Source: Coturnix japonica
Taxonomy: Eukaryota > Chordata > Aves > Galliformes > Phasianidae
Length of the DNA: 64,000 bases
Reading direction: 5' to 3'
Assembly: GCF_001577835.2 (NCBI RefSeq)
Contig: NC_029516.1
Coordinates: 163,513,997-163,577,996, forward strand
Position 1 is the stretch's first letter; every line of letters starts with the position of its first letter. Below are positions 28,901 through 38,160 of this stretch, in pieces. The position numbers and the translations under genes are program-made. The notes below the pieces were generated by a model. It was not told the origin of the DNA and searched no databases. It saw nothing but the letters and a program-made list of their open reading frames with translations.

Positions 28901-31900
28901 GTGCTTTCTAATTACGCTTGCAGAAATATCAGCAACTTGTCTATTATCTGGTGGTGTTGGAATAAAAGCTTGGTTGTCCATAAATTAAATGCTAGAAAAA
29001 TCAGCACAGCTGAATTATTATAGTCAGCATGAACCTCAATGGGACAGTGGGTGACAAAGAAATGCACCATAATATTTTTATTTTCTTAGCTTCACCCAGA
29101 AATGTAATGTTTTCTTATAAGGGAATTCACATGCAGAATCATACAGCTCTTGTCACTGATGTACTTTCACCACATTTCTTATGTGATCACATAAATGTGT
29201 AACAGTGGGCAAATATGTAGGATGATAAACTTCAGCTACTGTGAGTCTGTACCTTCCAGGAGCTTAAGAGTTGTTATCCAGAAGCAACACACAAGAGCTA
29301 GAGCTTTAACCTAGAAATATGTCAGAATTTATCCACTTCCAGTGGTTGGGAAACTTTCAGAAAGACATCAGTTCAGCAGTAAAAAATGGGATCTGAAGCT
29401 CTAATTGACCCTATCAGTTCTAAATACCATATATGCTTAAAATGTGTCCTTCTATGGACTGGAAAGCAAAGCAGTTGAAAACAAGCATCACCACAAAGCT
29501 TAACTCTTGTGGGCACAAGCTTGATGAAGCTACGTGGAATTTTCATTCCTGCTGACAAAAGCATCAGCTTTTGCCTCCAAAATTATATTGGCTCCTTGAG
29601 TGAAATCTACCCTCCAGCAGCAACCTTATTGGCACAGTGTCTGCACAGACAAACTAGCACACAAATCCATAACTTATCAGATTTAACCTCTACAAATTCT
29701 GCCATGCAGGGATCACTACAACAGAGCTGCTCTGTAACTCAGACTATTTTATTTATTCTTTCTCAGTTTTGTGGACCAATTATTGCCTTTCATTAATAGA
29801 AAGTGATGACAAAAGATGCACTTATATGAAATCGGATAAGCGCTGTGAGGAGATTCCATGCAGCTACTCAATCCTGAAATCGCGTATTTGCTTTTCTGAT
29901 ACCGCGGCTATAATTACAAGTGCACCTTAACACTCCCCCCCATATCATGAGGTGAACAAGAGGTTGTTATATACGATCTTCCTTTCTTTGACACTACAGC
30001 TCCAATCCAGCAGGGACACCCAGAGCAGGGTGCCCGTGGCCACGTCCTGGCAACGTTGGAAGATCTCCAAGGAGGAAACCCCAAAGCCTGTGTGCAGCCT
30101 GTGCCAGTGCTCCATCACCTGCACGGTACAGCAGTGCTCCTGGTGGTCAGAAACAATCATATTAAAAATGCTTCCTTTGAGAACCTCTTTTCAGCAAGGT
30201 GGACTGATTTAACTTGAAGCACGGCATGAGGCCCGAACAGCAGTTATCCAACAACAGATCAGATCTGCAGAGAAATATAAGCATCAAAGACACAGCAGTT
30301 TGGTTAAAGTTTGACAGGAGCTTTAATTGTTCACACACTCCAGAAGTTTCAGCAATAGAACCAGAATTTACTGTCAACTTGCAGTATTCTGATATTTCAC
30401 TGATGGTAAAAACAGAAATCTGCACTATTGAAACTCTTTATCCCGACTGAAAATATAGGAAAATCACAATAGAAGAAACAGACTTGCTTATCCTAGGAAG
30501 TATTTTAAAAACATTCTTCTACATCTCCTTAATTTTTCCAGAGGTTGCTCTCAAAGGCCTTCGGTTGAACTGTGGCTGCTAAATTCAGATGTGGGAAATT
30601 CTACGACTTCACACCTGGAATAAATCCAGAGTATAACTGCAAAAAGGAATGAGTAAATTCTGACCAAGTCTTTCACTGTTTTTCTAAAGGGCTCTGGAAT
30701 ATGACATAGCTGCACTCTGCCACATTCCTTATAACTGGAATTCATAAAAGATTCTTGTTCCACACAGCTGGAGATGGGCAAGGCCAGCTGCTGATGGAGG
30801 AGGCCTTTCTCACTGCTACCCATCATGATCTCTATTTGGCTTGGAGTAAGACATGAGGCAGAAATAGTATCTTACTTTAACTGGAAGGAAATGCATTAGA
30901 GATATTCTATGAAGCCGGCGTCATTAACTTCTTGACCTTAGAAAATGTAAATTGGGAAATCCAGGTGCATTATGTAAAATAATTCTACAAATGCATAGCG
31001 GCATCTTACAGAAAAGCACTTTAAACAAACTCATCCACCAGCCTTCAGCCACCAGCTGAGGTCCACACCATACATATAACACTGGCAAAAGAGCATAGCT
31101 TTAAGATGAGGAGTTACCACAAGAGTTTCCTGACCCAATTCTTTTAACCTGTTTTTTTCCCCTGTACTATTAACAACACGGTGGTGCAGCGATTTCTGCA
31201 ACGTCTGCCCAAATGTTTATAGCAAATGTGGAATATGAAACTTAAAAGATTTAGCAGTTCTGCATTTGCAGACATTACGTGGAAGGTATTTTCATGCCAA
31301 AACCAGTATAAGCAGATGGTGAAACTATTTCCTTGTTCATTTTACTAACTTATCTTCACAGTGAAGTGATGGATGCTACATCTGCAGGTGGACTGAGTGC
31401 TTATTACTACCTAAATGCTTATTGCTACACAGTGCACATGGAATGCTATGAAATGAACTGTTTGATGCTGAGCTGATATTCATTAGGATACAATTATTCA
31501 TTGTCATAGTTCCTTTGCAAATCAGTGCATTTTAATTTTAAAATTGATGTAGATGGGTAATGCATACACTTGATGAAGACAGCAACATCAAGAAAAGGGT
31601 AAAATGGGGTGTTACACTCTAAATCTGAAGTGAAATACTTACCAGGACCAGAGGAACATGGAGTAATTGTATTCTCTCATCTCCTCCAATTATCATATGC
31701 TGAATAAGGGCAGCCCAAAATTGCTCTAAGGGCTTCAGAAAGACCAGCCCTAGGGGCTCACAGAAAGCTGCCTCCACAATGCCCTAATGGTTCACAGCAA
31801 ACTTGACCACACTGTCCAGCAATTTGTTCCACTCCATATTTACTAGCAACAGGGAAGCACACCTCATGTAAAGCTAAGATTTTTGCTATTGTTATTAGCA

Positions 31901-34900
31901 AAATTCACATCTTAAGGGACTAAAAATGGTCTAACTGTTACAGAAAAATAATTATTATTCTGGAATATTCCTATATGAAGAAAGCCTCAGTAACAGTTAC
32001 AATAGTTTTTATTTGTACTCTTATTTTCTCTTCCTCCTCCTGATGTTATGCTTACTCTTCCATTGCTCTTCTGGGCCCCAATACTGGTGGTTGCATTCTG
32101 ATGGTCTTGGGGTGTTACAGTGAGTTGTCAGCACCTGGAATCCCTTCTTTAGAAGCAGTGAGATGTTCATATTAATGTTTTCTTCTTCCTCACCTTGGGA
32201 CCCACTTGGAGTCATTTTGATGTTTCCTACCACACTTTTACACTTTTGCTCTTCTTTAACAGATCCATAGGTTCATGGTACATCCAGATATTTCACACCA
32301 GGTGCCTTTAACATAAATCCCATGCTACTCTGTTGTTCTCTCCGTTACTTCTGCAGCCAGTTCTGTCAGATCCAGGTCTGCACCTCCTTAACGGACTGGT
32401 GCTGATCAGTCTATAGCTGTGGGGTCTCCAGTGCCAGGTGTGTGTGCTGTCCATTATCATCAATGCTTGCACTCCTCAGTGCCACAGCCTGTGTCTCCAG
32501 TTCTCGAGACCTCTGCTCTTGTACTGGGTCTGGACTACTCTACATCGATATGTTAGTCACAAATATTCCATTCTACGTAGGATTACAGCCCATAGCTGCT
32601 ACCTGTATAAAACTACGGTCATGCAATAAAAGGATAAGTAACAGCAAATCAGTTAGCCACTGGCACCCGATCAAATGAGAGAAATTGCTGTTAGTGCTAA
32701 ACCAAGGGAAAGAAAGGTGCGAGCAGGTCAAGAAAAGTTCAGCAGAGAAAAGACAGTCCAGGGCTGTGGCTGGCAACCAGCAGTGGCAATTCTGGCTTAG
32801 AGGTCTGCGTGGTTACAGTCACCCCTGCTTTCTGAATTTTCATTCTAATGTAGAAAGCAGTACTGAGTTCCTAATACTTTTCCATCTCTCTTTACCAAGT
32901 GCTAACATCTTTCTCCCGTCTCTGGCACTGCCTTGTTTTTTGTCCTCTCCCACAGAAAGATGCTGATGAATAATTTAAGCAATCAATGCTAATCAGCCAG
33001 TAGGTGGAGCACAAAGCTTGTGCATATGGTTTTTATCTTTATTTTTCTTGAAAAAAGAAGAAGCAGTGAGTAGATATTGAAAACTGATACAGACTTGGAA
33101 AATATTTCCTTCCCCAGTTACAACAGATGGATTAGCTATTCAGATGTCAAGGTAATGCAAAACACTCACCCAGGGCAGCTGACTGTAAAGCTTTAAAATG
33201 CACGCAGACAACCACAGGAGATTTTGTGTTTCCTGAACCTACTGTCTACCTGCAACCAGTAACATCATGGTGAAACTGGATACACGTTCAGCACTGAGCA
33301 GTAACAGCAGGACGGCTGCGCTTCCAGCAGGGTGACAGCTGGTATTTAAAATGCACTGAGGCATATGAACACAAAATGTGATACTCTATTCACTTATAGC
33401 AAGTATGTGCTTAGGCAGTGGCTCATATTTCATAGAATCATAGAATCATTAAGGTTGGAAAAGGCCTCCAAGGTCATCCAGTCTAACTGCCCACCTACCA
33501 CCAATACTCACTAAACCATGTCCCTCAGCACTGCATCTACTCTTAAACATCTCCAGGAGCAGTGGCTCCACCACCTCCCTGGGCAGCCTGTTCCAATGCC
33601 TCACCATTCCTTCAGAGAAGAAATTCTTCCTAATATCCAACCTGAACCTCCCCTGGCACAACTTGAGGCCATTTCTTCTTGTCTTATCACTAGTTATATG
33701 GGAGAAGAGGCTGACCACCACCCATCCATAAACTCCTTTCAGGTAGTTGCAGAAAGCAATAAAGTGTCCCCTGAGTCTTCACTTCACCAGACTAAATTTC
33801 CCTCAGCTGCTCCTCATAAGCCTTGTGCTCCAGATCCTTCATGAGTTTTGTTTCCCTTCTGCCAGCTTCTCCAGGGAAATACTGTGGGACACGGCGTCAA
33901 AGGCTTTGCTGACGTCTAGACAGACTACGTCAATAGCCTTTGCCTCATCCACCATGTGAGTCACCTGTCCATAGAAGGAGATCCGGCTGGTCATGCAGGA
34001 CCTGACTTCCATGAGCCCATGCTGGCTAGGCCTGATCATCCAGCTGTCCCACGCACGTTGTGTGATCTCACTATGATCTGTTCCATAACCTTCCCTGGCA
34101 CCATGGTCAGGCTGAAAGGCCTGTCATTCCCCAGATTCTCCTTTATAGATAAGGATCACATTAATAAGCCTCCAAGCCTCTGGGACCTCTCTGATTGACC
34201 AGGACTGCTGATAGATGGTGGAAACTAGCTTGGCAATCATGTTCACCAACTCAGCATCCTCAGGTGGATTTCATCTGGCCCTACAGACTTCTGACAGTAC
34301 CTATATCTTGGGGGATTTATTCTGCTCCCACCATATTTCAGTAATGGCAACAAAGTCATAGTTTGCCTGTCACATAATGGTCAATAGATTGAAAACAAAA
34401 GAGTTCAGTCTGCATCCTCTCTGCGTATGGACTTCTCATTAGCTTAAAAAGTGCATAAAACAAGGTTGAGAACAGAGCAAAGGTTCTGCTCTATCTTCCC
34501 TAGGTCTGTTAAAGGAAATTCACTGCTCTTACTTTTCAAGACAGGCTTTGTAAATTTAAGGCTGACCTCACGCTCAACCAACTTGGCAAGCTTCTATGAA
34601 GAAATGACTGGCTTTGGAGATAAGGGGATAGCAAGGGATATTGCCTACCTAGTAAGATAATAAGTCTAGTAAGGTAGACAGACTTTAGATACTGTCTCCC
34701 ATTAGATCCTTACAGAGAAGCTGCTGAAATATGAGCTGGATGTGCAGACAGAAGGGTGGGTTGAAAACTGTCAGAATGGTCAGGGCCAAAGGATGGTTAC
34801 CAGTGGCAAAAAGTCCGGCTGGAGGAAACTAACCTTTTTATCCTAGGGGTCAGTACTGGGTCCAGACCTGTTCAACATCTTCACAAATGATCTGGTTGAT

Positions 34901-37010
34901 GGAGAAAAGTGTACTCAAAGCAAGGCTGCAAATGACACTAACCTGGAAGGAGTGGCTGATATGCCAGAGGGTCCTGCTGCCATCCAGAAGGATCTCAGCA
35001 GGCTGGAGAAATGGGCTAACAAAAATCTCATGAAGTTTGATAAGAAGTGCAGAGCCCTGCATCTGTGGACAAACAACCCCAGGCAGAAGTATATGCTGGG
35101 TTGCATCACGGTGAAAAGGAGAATAGAAGAAAAAGTCCTGGGGGTCCTGCTGAGCACTAAACTGAACGTGAGCCAGAAATGCTCCTCTGCAGCAAAGACC
35201 CCTAACAGTGTAGCGTTAGACAGAGTACTGCCAGCAGGGTGAAGGAGGTGATCCTTCTCCTCTACTTGGCATTAGTGAGGTCACACCTGCAGTAAAGTGC
35301 TGGACTCTGCAGTACACGAGAGACATGAACATACTGCAGAGAGTTCAGTGGCGTGCCTCCAGGATAATGAGGGGACTGGGGTACCTCTCCTGTGAGGAGA
35401 GGCTGAGTGAGTAGGGCCTGTTGAGCCTGTAGATGAGGAGGCTCTGGGGGATGTCATCAATGTGCAGTAATACCTGAAGGGATGGTGCGAAGAGGAAGAG
35501 TCAGACTCTTTTTGGTGGTGTCCAGTGCCAGGACAAGAGACAGTGGTCACAAAGTGGAACACAGCAGGGTCCATCTGAACACCAGAAGCACTTCTGTGCT
35601 GTGCAGGTGATGGAGCACTGGCATAGGCTGCCCAGAGAGGCTGTGGAGTCTGCTCCTTCCAAAGGCACCTGGATGTGCTCCTGAGCACCCTGCTTCTGAG
35701 GCAACCTGAGCAGGGGGTGGATTAGATGGCCTCCAGTGCTCTCTTCCAACCTCAGCCATTCTGCGTGAAGGTTAGAAGTAGCAATAAGACTGCAGGATTT
35801 CACACTGTACCCATTTATGCTGCATATGTTGAAAGAAGAAAAATAATGAAAGGAAATTCCAGTTTTGAGAACATAAGGTAGCAGTGCCAAGAATAACTTC
35901 TGATGCTTGCCTATAAGCATATAAGCCCTGTCAGAGCATATTTAAGGTGCTGCCAGGTGAGAACTCGAAGCTTAAGGGAGTCACACAGTCCTTGAGAGTC
36001 ATCATAGCTAGCACCTCCACAGCATGTTACAAAGATAATCGTTCTTGGCTCACAAGCAGATTTGAGACATAGCCACAATGGCTCTTGGTTTGGAATTTGA
36101 CAGCTGCCTTATTTACATTTAGCAGAATACTTGTCCTCACAGATTTCCATCTGAACCACTTATGATGCTTATTCTCAATTATCACAAATGGAAATAACGT
36201 TCTAATTTTTTTAACTGGCTCACCTGGGTAATTTGGCCCTGTATAATACTCCTATATACTGTATAATACTCCTAAGGCCATACTGAAATGAATATGGAAA
36301 TGTATTTACATATCAGCAAGTGTTAGTTTAGCTATTCCAGTCTGTCAAAAATATGCAGGTTGTCTCTGTTTGCTTTTCCATCAGCAAATAATATTTCAAG
36401 ACAGGTAACATGATAAATAGTGTTCAGCTGAGATGTGTAGTGTTACAGTGCTGCCGTTCCATAAAACTAAAGAAGATATTTAATCTTTCAGCTGAGGCTT
36501 GGTATATTATCTGCAAAGGCTGCGGGTCTTTAATCGCTCCCAAGTGGTACTTCCTCATCCATTTTTCTTTGTGTTCCATAATGTGTGCTGACAGCACAGT
36601 ATGTCAATCATCTGTGGAGCTAAAACAGCAGTATAAATACTATCTGCTGCCTATAAAGACTGTCTGCAAGGTCAGAGCAACAACGTGTGTATGTGGTCCA
36701 TCAAAGTAGAACTCAGAATATTGTTCCCTTATAATTTATTTTAGGTTTAGTGAATTTTTTATGCCCAGGTTCAATTCCTCTGGGAAAAGCAGTGAGGCTG
36801 CTCAGCAAAGTGAACGTGCACATTGCAGAAACACACTGACCTGTCTCAAACTTCTGTCTCAGCTTTTTCTAACCTCCCACAGAACAGCCCTTGTTACTCA
36901 CCTCCTTCTTCTATTTGTCTCCATCAAGTACTTCCTTGCTCTGCTCCGATGCAGCCTTTGATCTTCTTTCAGTGCCCAGCGTTCTTCTTCTAAATCCCAT
37001 CCCAAGGGCA
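10702..37010 (-). CDS. CEP126: CEP126 (centrosomal protein 126), partial at the 5' end; nine coding exons resolved
   Basis: CEP126 is a centrosomal, pericentriolar and ciliary-base protein needed for primary cilium formation and spindle organisation (family knowledge). Resolved coding exons in transcript order: 36902-37010 (start uncertain), 28723-28868, 27319-27409, 26719-26917, 15525-17613, 13044-13202, 11877-12001, 11483-11570, 10702-10952. All splice phases agree from 28868 to the stop, giving 1048 residues plus an N-terminal part; the human protein is about 1117 residues as I recall it. Recognition rests on an N-terminal coiled coil with [19 protein letters not shown] and LEEALEQI, then [42 protein letters not shown] and a C-terminal AEDEILAAM block. 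The order and orientation relative to ANGPTL5 match human. The initiator exon was not found. The middle of the protein is low-complexity and diverged. Confidence 0.93.
11483..11570 (-). CDS. CEP126: CEP126 C-terminal exon 8
   Basis: An 88-base exon reading [20 protein letters not shown]...CESEE before the donor GAAG|GTATAG. Joined to the next exon it gives [18 protein letters not shown], matching human YIEEVSDSTSEFLMAENL across the junction. Confidence 0.85.
11877..12001 (-). CDS. CEP126: CEP126 C-terminal exon 7
   Basis: A 125-base exon with acceptor TTATTTAAG and donor CAG|GTAAAT, reading [20 protein letters not shown]...[11 protein letters not shown]. The phase is compatible on both sides. 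No clear human counterpart was recalled; it is supported by splice signals and frame. Confidence 0.72.
12548..12940 (+). mobile_element. CR1 LINE 3' fragment in CEP126 intron
   Basis: Contains [20 protein letters not shown] in frame, then GGTGGTGGGAACACCAACTC and ACATGATCTTGGTTGTCTTT near the 3' end. Antisense to CEP126. Confidence 0.88.
13044..13202 (-). CDS. CEP126: CEP126 C-terminal exon 6
   Basis: A 159-base exon with good acceptor (CTTTCCAG) and donor (ACA|GTAAGA), reading [20 protein letters not shown]...[10 protein letters not shown]. Both phases match its neighbours. Its sequence is only weakly like the human basic KRIAETKRRNILEQKRQ segment, so identity rests mainly on position and frame. 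Confidence 0.75.
13510..13625 (-). mobile_element. CR1 LINE 3' tail
   Basis: TCATACAATCATAGGCTCAT, then AAACACCTTCAAGATCATTA and CTCATCACTAAGCCATGCCC: a diverged CR1 terminus in the CEP126 intron before exon 13044-13202. Confidence 0.68.
15037..15135 (-). mobile_element. CR1 LINE 3' tail
   Basis: ATCACAGAACCATGGAACTT and GAGTCCAACCCATGGCTCCA are the complement of a CR1 terminus. It sits in the intron beside the large CEP126 exon. Confidence 0.7.
15525..17613 (-). CDS. CEP126: CEP126 large central exon
   Basis: A single open exon of 2089 bases (696 codons plus one base). It starts [20 protein letters not shown], matching human KFCDEVNQITNSETLSSIDS. It contains a conserved block around [12 protein letters not shown]...[20 protein letters not shown]...KLKWCDQ, matching human FLKSILKKESK...IRDSIELTKEK...KLRWFDE. 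It ends at [21 protein letters not shown] before the donor CTG|GTAAGT. The acceptor is TGTATTTCAG. Most of the exon is Ser/Asn/Lys-rich and probably disordered. Confidence 0.93.
21722..21722. other. Ambiguous base (N)
   Basis: One N between a run of C and a run of A. It probably marks a homopolymer sequencing uncertainty inside the CEP126 intron. Confidence 0.95.
22158..22203 (+). repeat. A-rich simple repeat
   Basis: A run of A interrupted by single G residues (AAAAAGAAAAAGAAAAAAG), in the large CEP126 intron. Confidence 0.9.
23465..23665 (-). mobile_element. CR1 LINE 3' end
   Basis: CACAGAATCACAGGGTTTGG, CAAGTTCAACTGCTGTTAAA, CCTCTCTGGGCAGCCTGTTC and CTTACCATAAAGAAGTTCTT are the complement of the CR1 3' region. 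It lies in the large CEP126 intron. Confidence 0.86.
24609..24702 (+). repeat. Two-copy tandem duplication, about 44-51 bp unit
   Basis: CCTAGCTAAAGACTGTGCTA...CTAAAGATTTTACTTAT is followed at once by CCTAGCTAAAGACGGTGCTA...CTAAAGATTTTACTTAT. The second copy has a short insertion. Inside the large CEP126 intron. Confidence 0.85.
26719..26917 (-). CDS. CEP126: CEP126 exon ([13 protein letters not shown] segment)
   Basis: Runs from [20 protein letters not shown] to [21 protein letters not shown] and aligns with human SALPSALSKND...QLKLEETQKLLEDQHLSNLQ. The acceptor TTGCATCAAG was chosen because it alone restores frame with the preceding exon (one base in). The donor is GGAG|GTACGA, phase 0. 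Confidence 0.88.
27319..27409 (-). CDS. CEP126: CEP126 exon (LEEALEQI segment)
   Basis: A 91-base exon reading [20 protein letters not shown] then [10 protein letters not shown], aligned with human PPLEEALKQIQESNLKSEVNLPF. The acceptor is AAAAGCAG and the donor AG|GTGAGC. It ends two bases into a codon, completed by the first base of the next exon. Confidence 0.88.
28723..28868 (-). CDS. CEP126: CEP126 coiled-coil exon
   Basis: Translates as [20 protein letters not shown], then [21 protein letters not shown] and SQHKQI. It is nearly collinear with human AFEEKRKEQEEKEHQIREQI...EKFQRAHVPLSQ. Acceptor TTAAATACAG and donor G|GTTTGT are visible on the minus strand. The phase is 1 in and 1 out. 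Confidence 0.92.
29995..30165 (-). mobile_element. CR1 LINE 3' region fragment
   Basis: Complement of CR1-like sequence: CCGTGGCCACGTCCTGGCAA, CCAAGGAGGAAACCCCAAAG, CTGTGCCAGTGCTCCATCAC and TCCTGGTGGTC. The terminal repeat is missing. Confidence 0.65.
33432..34330 (-). mobile_element. CR1 LINE, internally shortened
   Basis: CR1 tail (CATAGAATCATAGAATCATT) at the left edge, 3' region to about 33845, then directly RT-region sequence: minus-strand [17 protein letters not shown] and the complement of AACCATGCTGGCTGGGCCTG-like sequence. The stretch between the 3' region and this part of the RT is missing. The right end is uncertain (34330-34400). Confidence 0.88.
34540..35775 (+). mobile_element. 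CR1 LINE, degraded
   Basis: Plus-strand sequence with CR1 ORF2 features: [28 protein letters not shown]-like, [20 protein letters not shown], then SCEERLSE and a 3' region ending CTCTTCCAACCTCAGCCATT. Many breaks. The left edge is uncertain. It lies head-to-head with the minus-strand CR1 to its left. Confidence 0.85.
36902..37010 (-). CDS. CEP126: CEP126 exon encoding the N-terminal coiled coil
   Basis: Reading the minus strand gives [20 protein letters not shown] followed by [11 protein letters not shown] and a consensus donor (AG|GTGAGT). This aligns with the human segment NLEEERQILLQQQK...ARKYFVESNRRKK. The exon ends two bases into a codon, which fits the one-base start of the next exon. 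An in-frame stop lies about 55 bases upstream of my chosen start and there is no in-frame ATG between, so an earlier exon must supply the start codon. The acceptor at 37010/37011 is my best guess; its pyrimidine tract is poor. Confidence 0.8.
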
Positions 37011-37291
37011 CTGCTACAGCTCTGTCCCTGGCTCTGTGTTAAGGACAGTGCTGGCCGTGTCTCAGCAGCTCATGACAGATGCAGAAGCTGCTGAATGGAC
37101 CTTCATGTGCCTTTGTGAGCAAAGGGCAAACTTTATCCCATCACATTCAAGACACTGATAGACTGTTTGGTGAATTACACAACAGTTGCTCCCAGAGATA
37201 CGTATTATGGCCATAATTCATTCACTGTTCATCTGGAAAAAAAAAATAATAACGTAGCTACATTTTACTGTTTACAGTAAATTTAACACAT

Positions 37292-37465
37292 CACAGGATC
37301 ACAAAATTGAATTGGATGGGACACCTAAAGACCACCTGGTCCATCTCCCCTGCAGTGAACACCTACAGCTCCATCAGGTGCTCAGAGCCCTTTCCAGCCT
37401 GACCAGTAGTGTCTGCATGGACGGGGCACCACCACTCTGGGCACCCCGTGCCTCTTACCATACAA
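37292..37465 (-). mobile_element. CR1 LINE, 3' part of a copy split by the CpG island
   Basis: Reads as the complement of a CR1 3' end (ATCACAGGATCACAAAATTG, then CACCTGGTCCATC...CAGCTCCATCAGGTGCTCAG...CACCACTCTGGGCA). The right edge is blurred by a short repeated CCCCGTGCC/TTACCAT motif. Confidence 0.8.
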
Positions 37466-37469
37466 ATGG

Positions 37470-37920
37470 TGCCCCCTGTGCCCCGTACCATCAAAACCAT
37501 CAAAAACTAGGGCTGGGAATGTGGGCTGCCACCCTGCCGCACTGTCACAGAGCCGCCCCGCACCCCCGGCCCCACAGGGCCCACCCCGCCGTGTGGCGAG
37601 GAGCGGGCGGCCATTCCCGGTCAGGCAGTTCCTGAGGGCGGCGGTTCCGCCGCTCGCGGAAGGATACGCGCTCAGCTCCGCGCCCGCCCCGCGTCCCGCC
37701 GAGCGCTGGAGGTGCCGCCTCCACAGCGCAGCGCCGTCCGTCCCGCCGGGCTCCATGGAGCGGCCCGGCTCCTGTGGCCGCACCGCCGCCATCGTAGCAA
37801 CGGGAGACGCCGCTTCCTTCGCAACGGGGCGGGGCGGCGGGGAGCGGCCGATGGGACGGGCCGAGGGGCGGCGGTTTGCCGGGAGCCGCCTCGGTTGGGC
37901 TTCGGAGCGGAGCGGGCGAG
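37470..37920. promoter_or_regulatory. CpG island between CEP126 and ANGPTL5, probable CEP126 promoter
   Basis: The only strongly CpG-rich block between the two divergent genes (many CCGCC, GGCGG and CGCGG motifs). It carries a YY1-type motif GCCGCCATC at 37785-37793, a TAGCAAC half-site at 37795-37801 (second half of an RFX X-box, RGYAAC) and CGCAAC at 37820-37825. RFX sites are typical of ciliary gene promoters, which would suit CEP126. It starts about 460 bases upstream of the first CEP126 exon recognised and about 2 kb from the ANGPTL5 ATG. Long open frames here reflect GC content. Confidence 0.7.
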
Positions 37921-38160
37921 CTGTCCCAGTGCCTCACTGCTATTACCACAAAAAACTAAATCTCCTAACTAAGATTCATCTCCTACGTCTAAATCTCGTC
38001 TCTTAGTTTGAAACCATTTCCCTTTGTCCCATCAAAAGAGACCCTGATAAAGTGTCTGTCCCCTTATTTCTTTCAGCCCCCCTTTAGATACTGAAAGGCT
38101 GCTCTCAGGTCTCCCCAGAGCCTTCTTCAGGCTGAACAGCCCCAGCTCTCAGCCTGTAAA
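37921..38160 (-). mobile_element. CR1 LINE, internal part of the same split copy
   Basis: Begins CTGTCCCAGTGCCTCACTGC, the CR1 segment that normally follows CTCTGGGCA, and runs through ACCATTTCCCTTTGTCC and CTTTAGATACTGAAAGGCTG to CTGAACAGCCCCAGCTCTCA. It lacks its own 3' tail, which is unusual for an independent CR1 insertion. Confidence 0.8.

Larger units (their letters stand above)
28869..36901. other. CEP126: Long 5' CEP126 intron with CR1 cluster
   Basis: About 8 kb. It contains a CR1 fragment at 30.0 kb and the head-to-head CR1 pair at 33.4-35.8 kb. Nothing else was recognised. Confidence 0.75.

Noticed and set aside
32021-32233. Minus-strand frame ending IRRRKRK as a candidate CEP126 exon
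   Set aside because: No match to CEP126 beyond a basic run; the better match with correct splice phase is at 36902-37010.
37382-38006. Several 85-160 codon open frames in the CpG-rich block
   Set aside because: Openness is explained by high GC; none shows family motifs or joins the CEP126 coiled-coil exon in a supported way.
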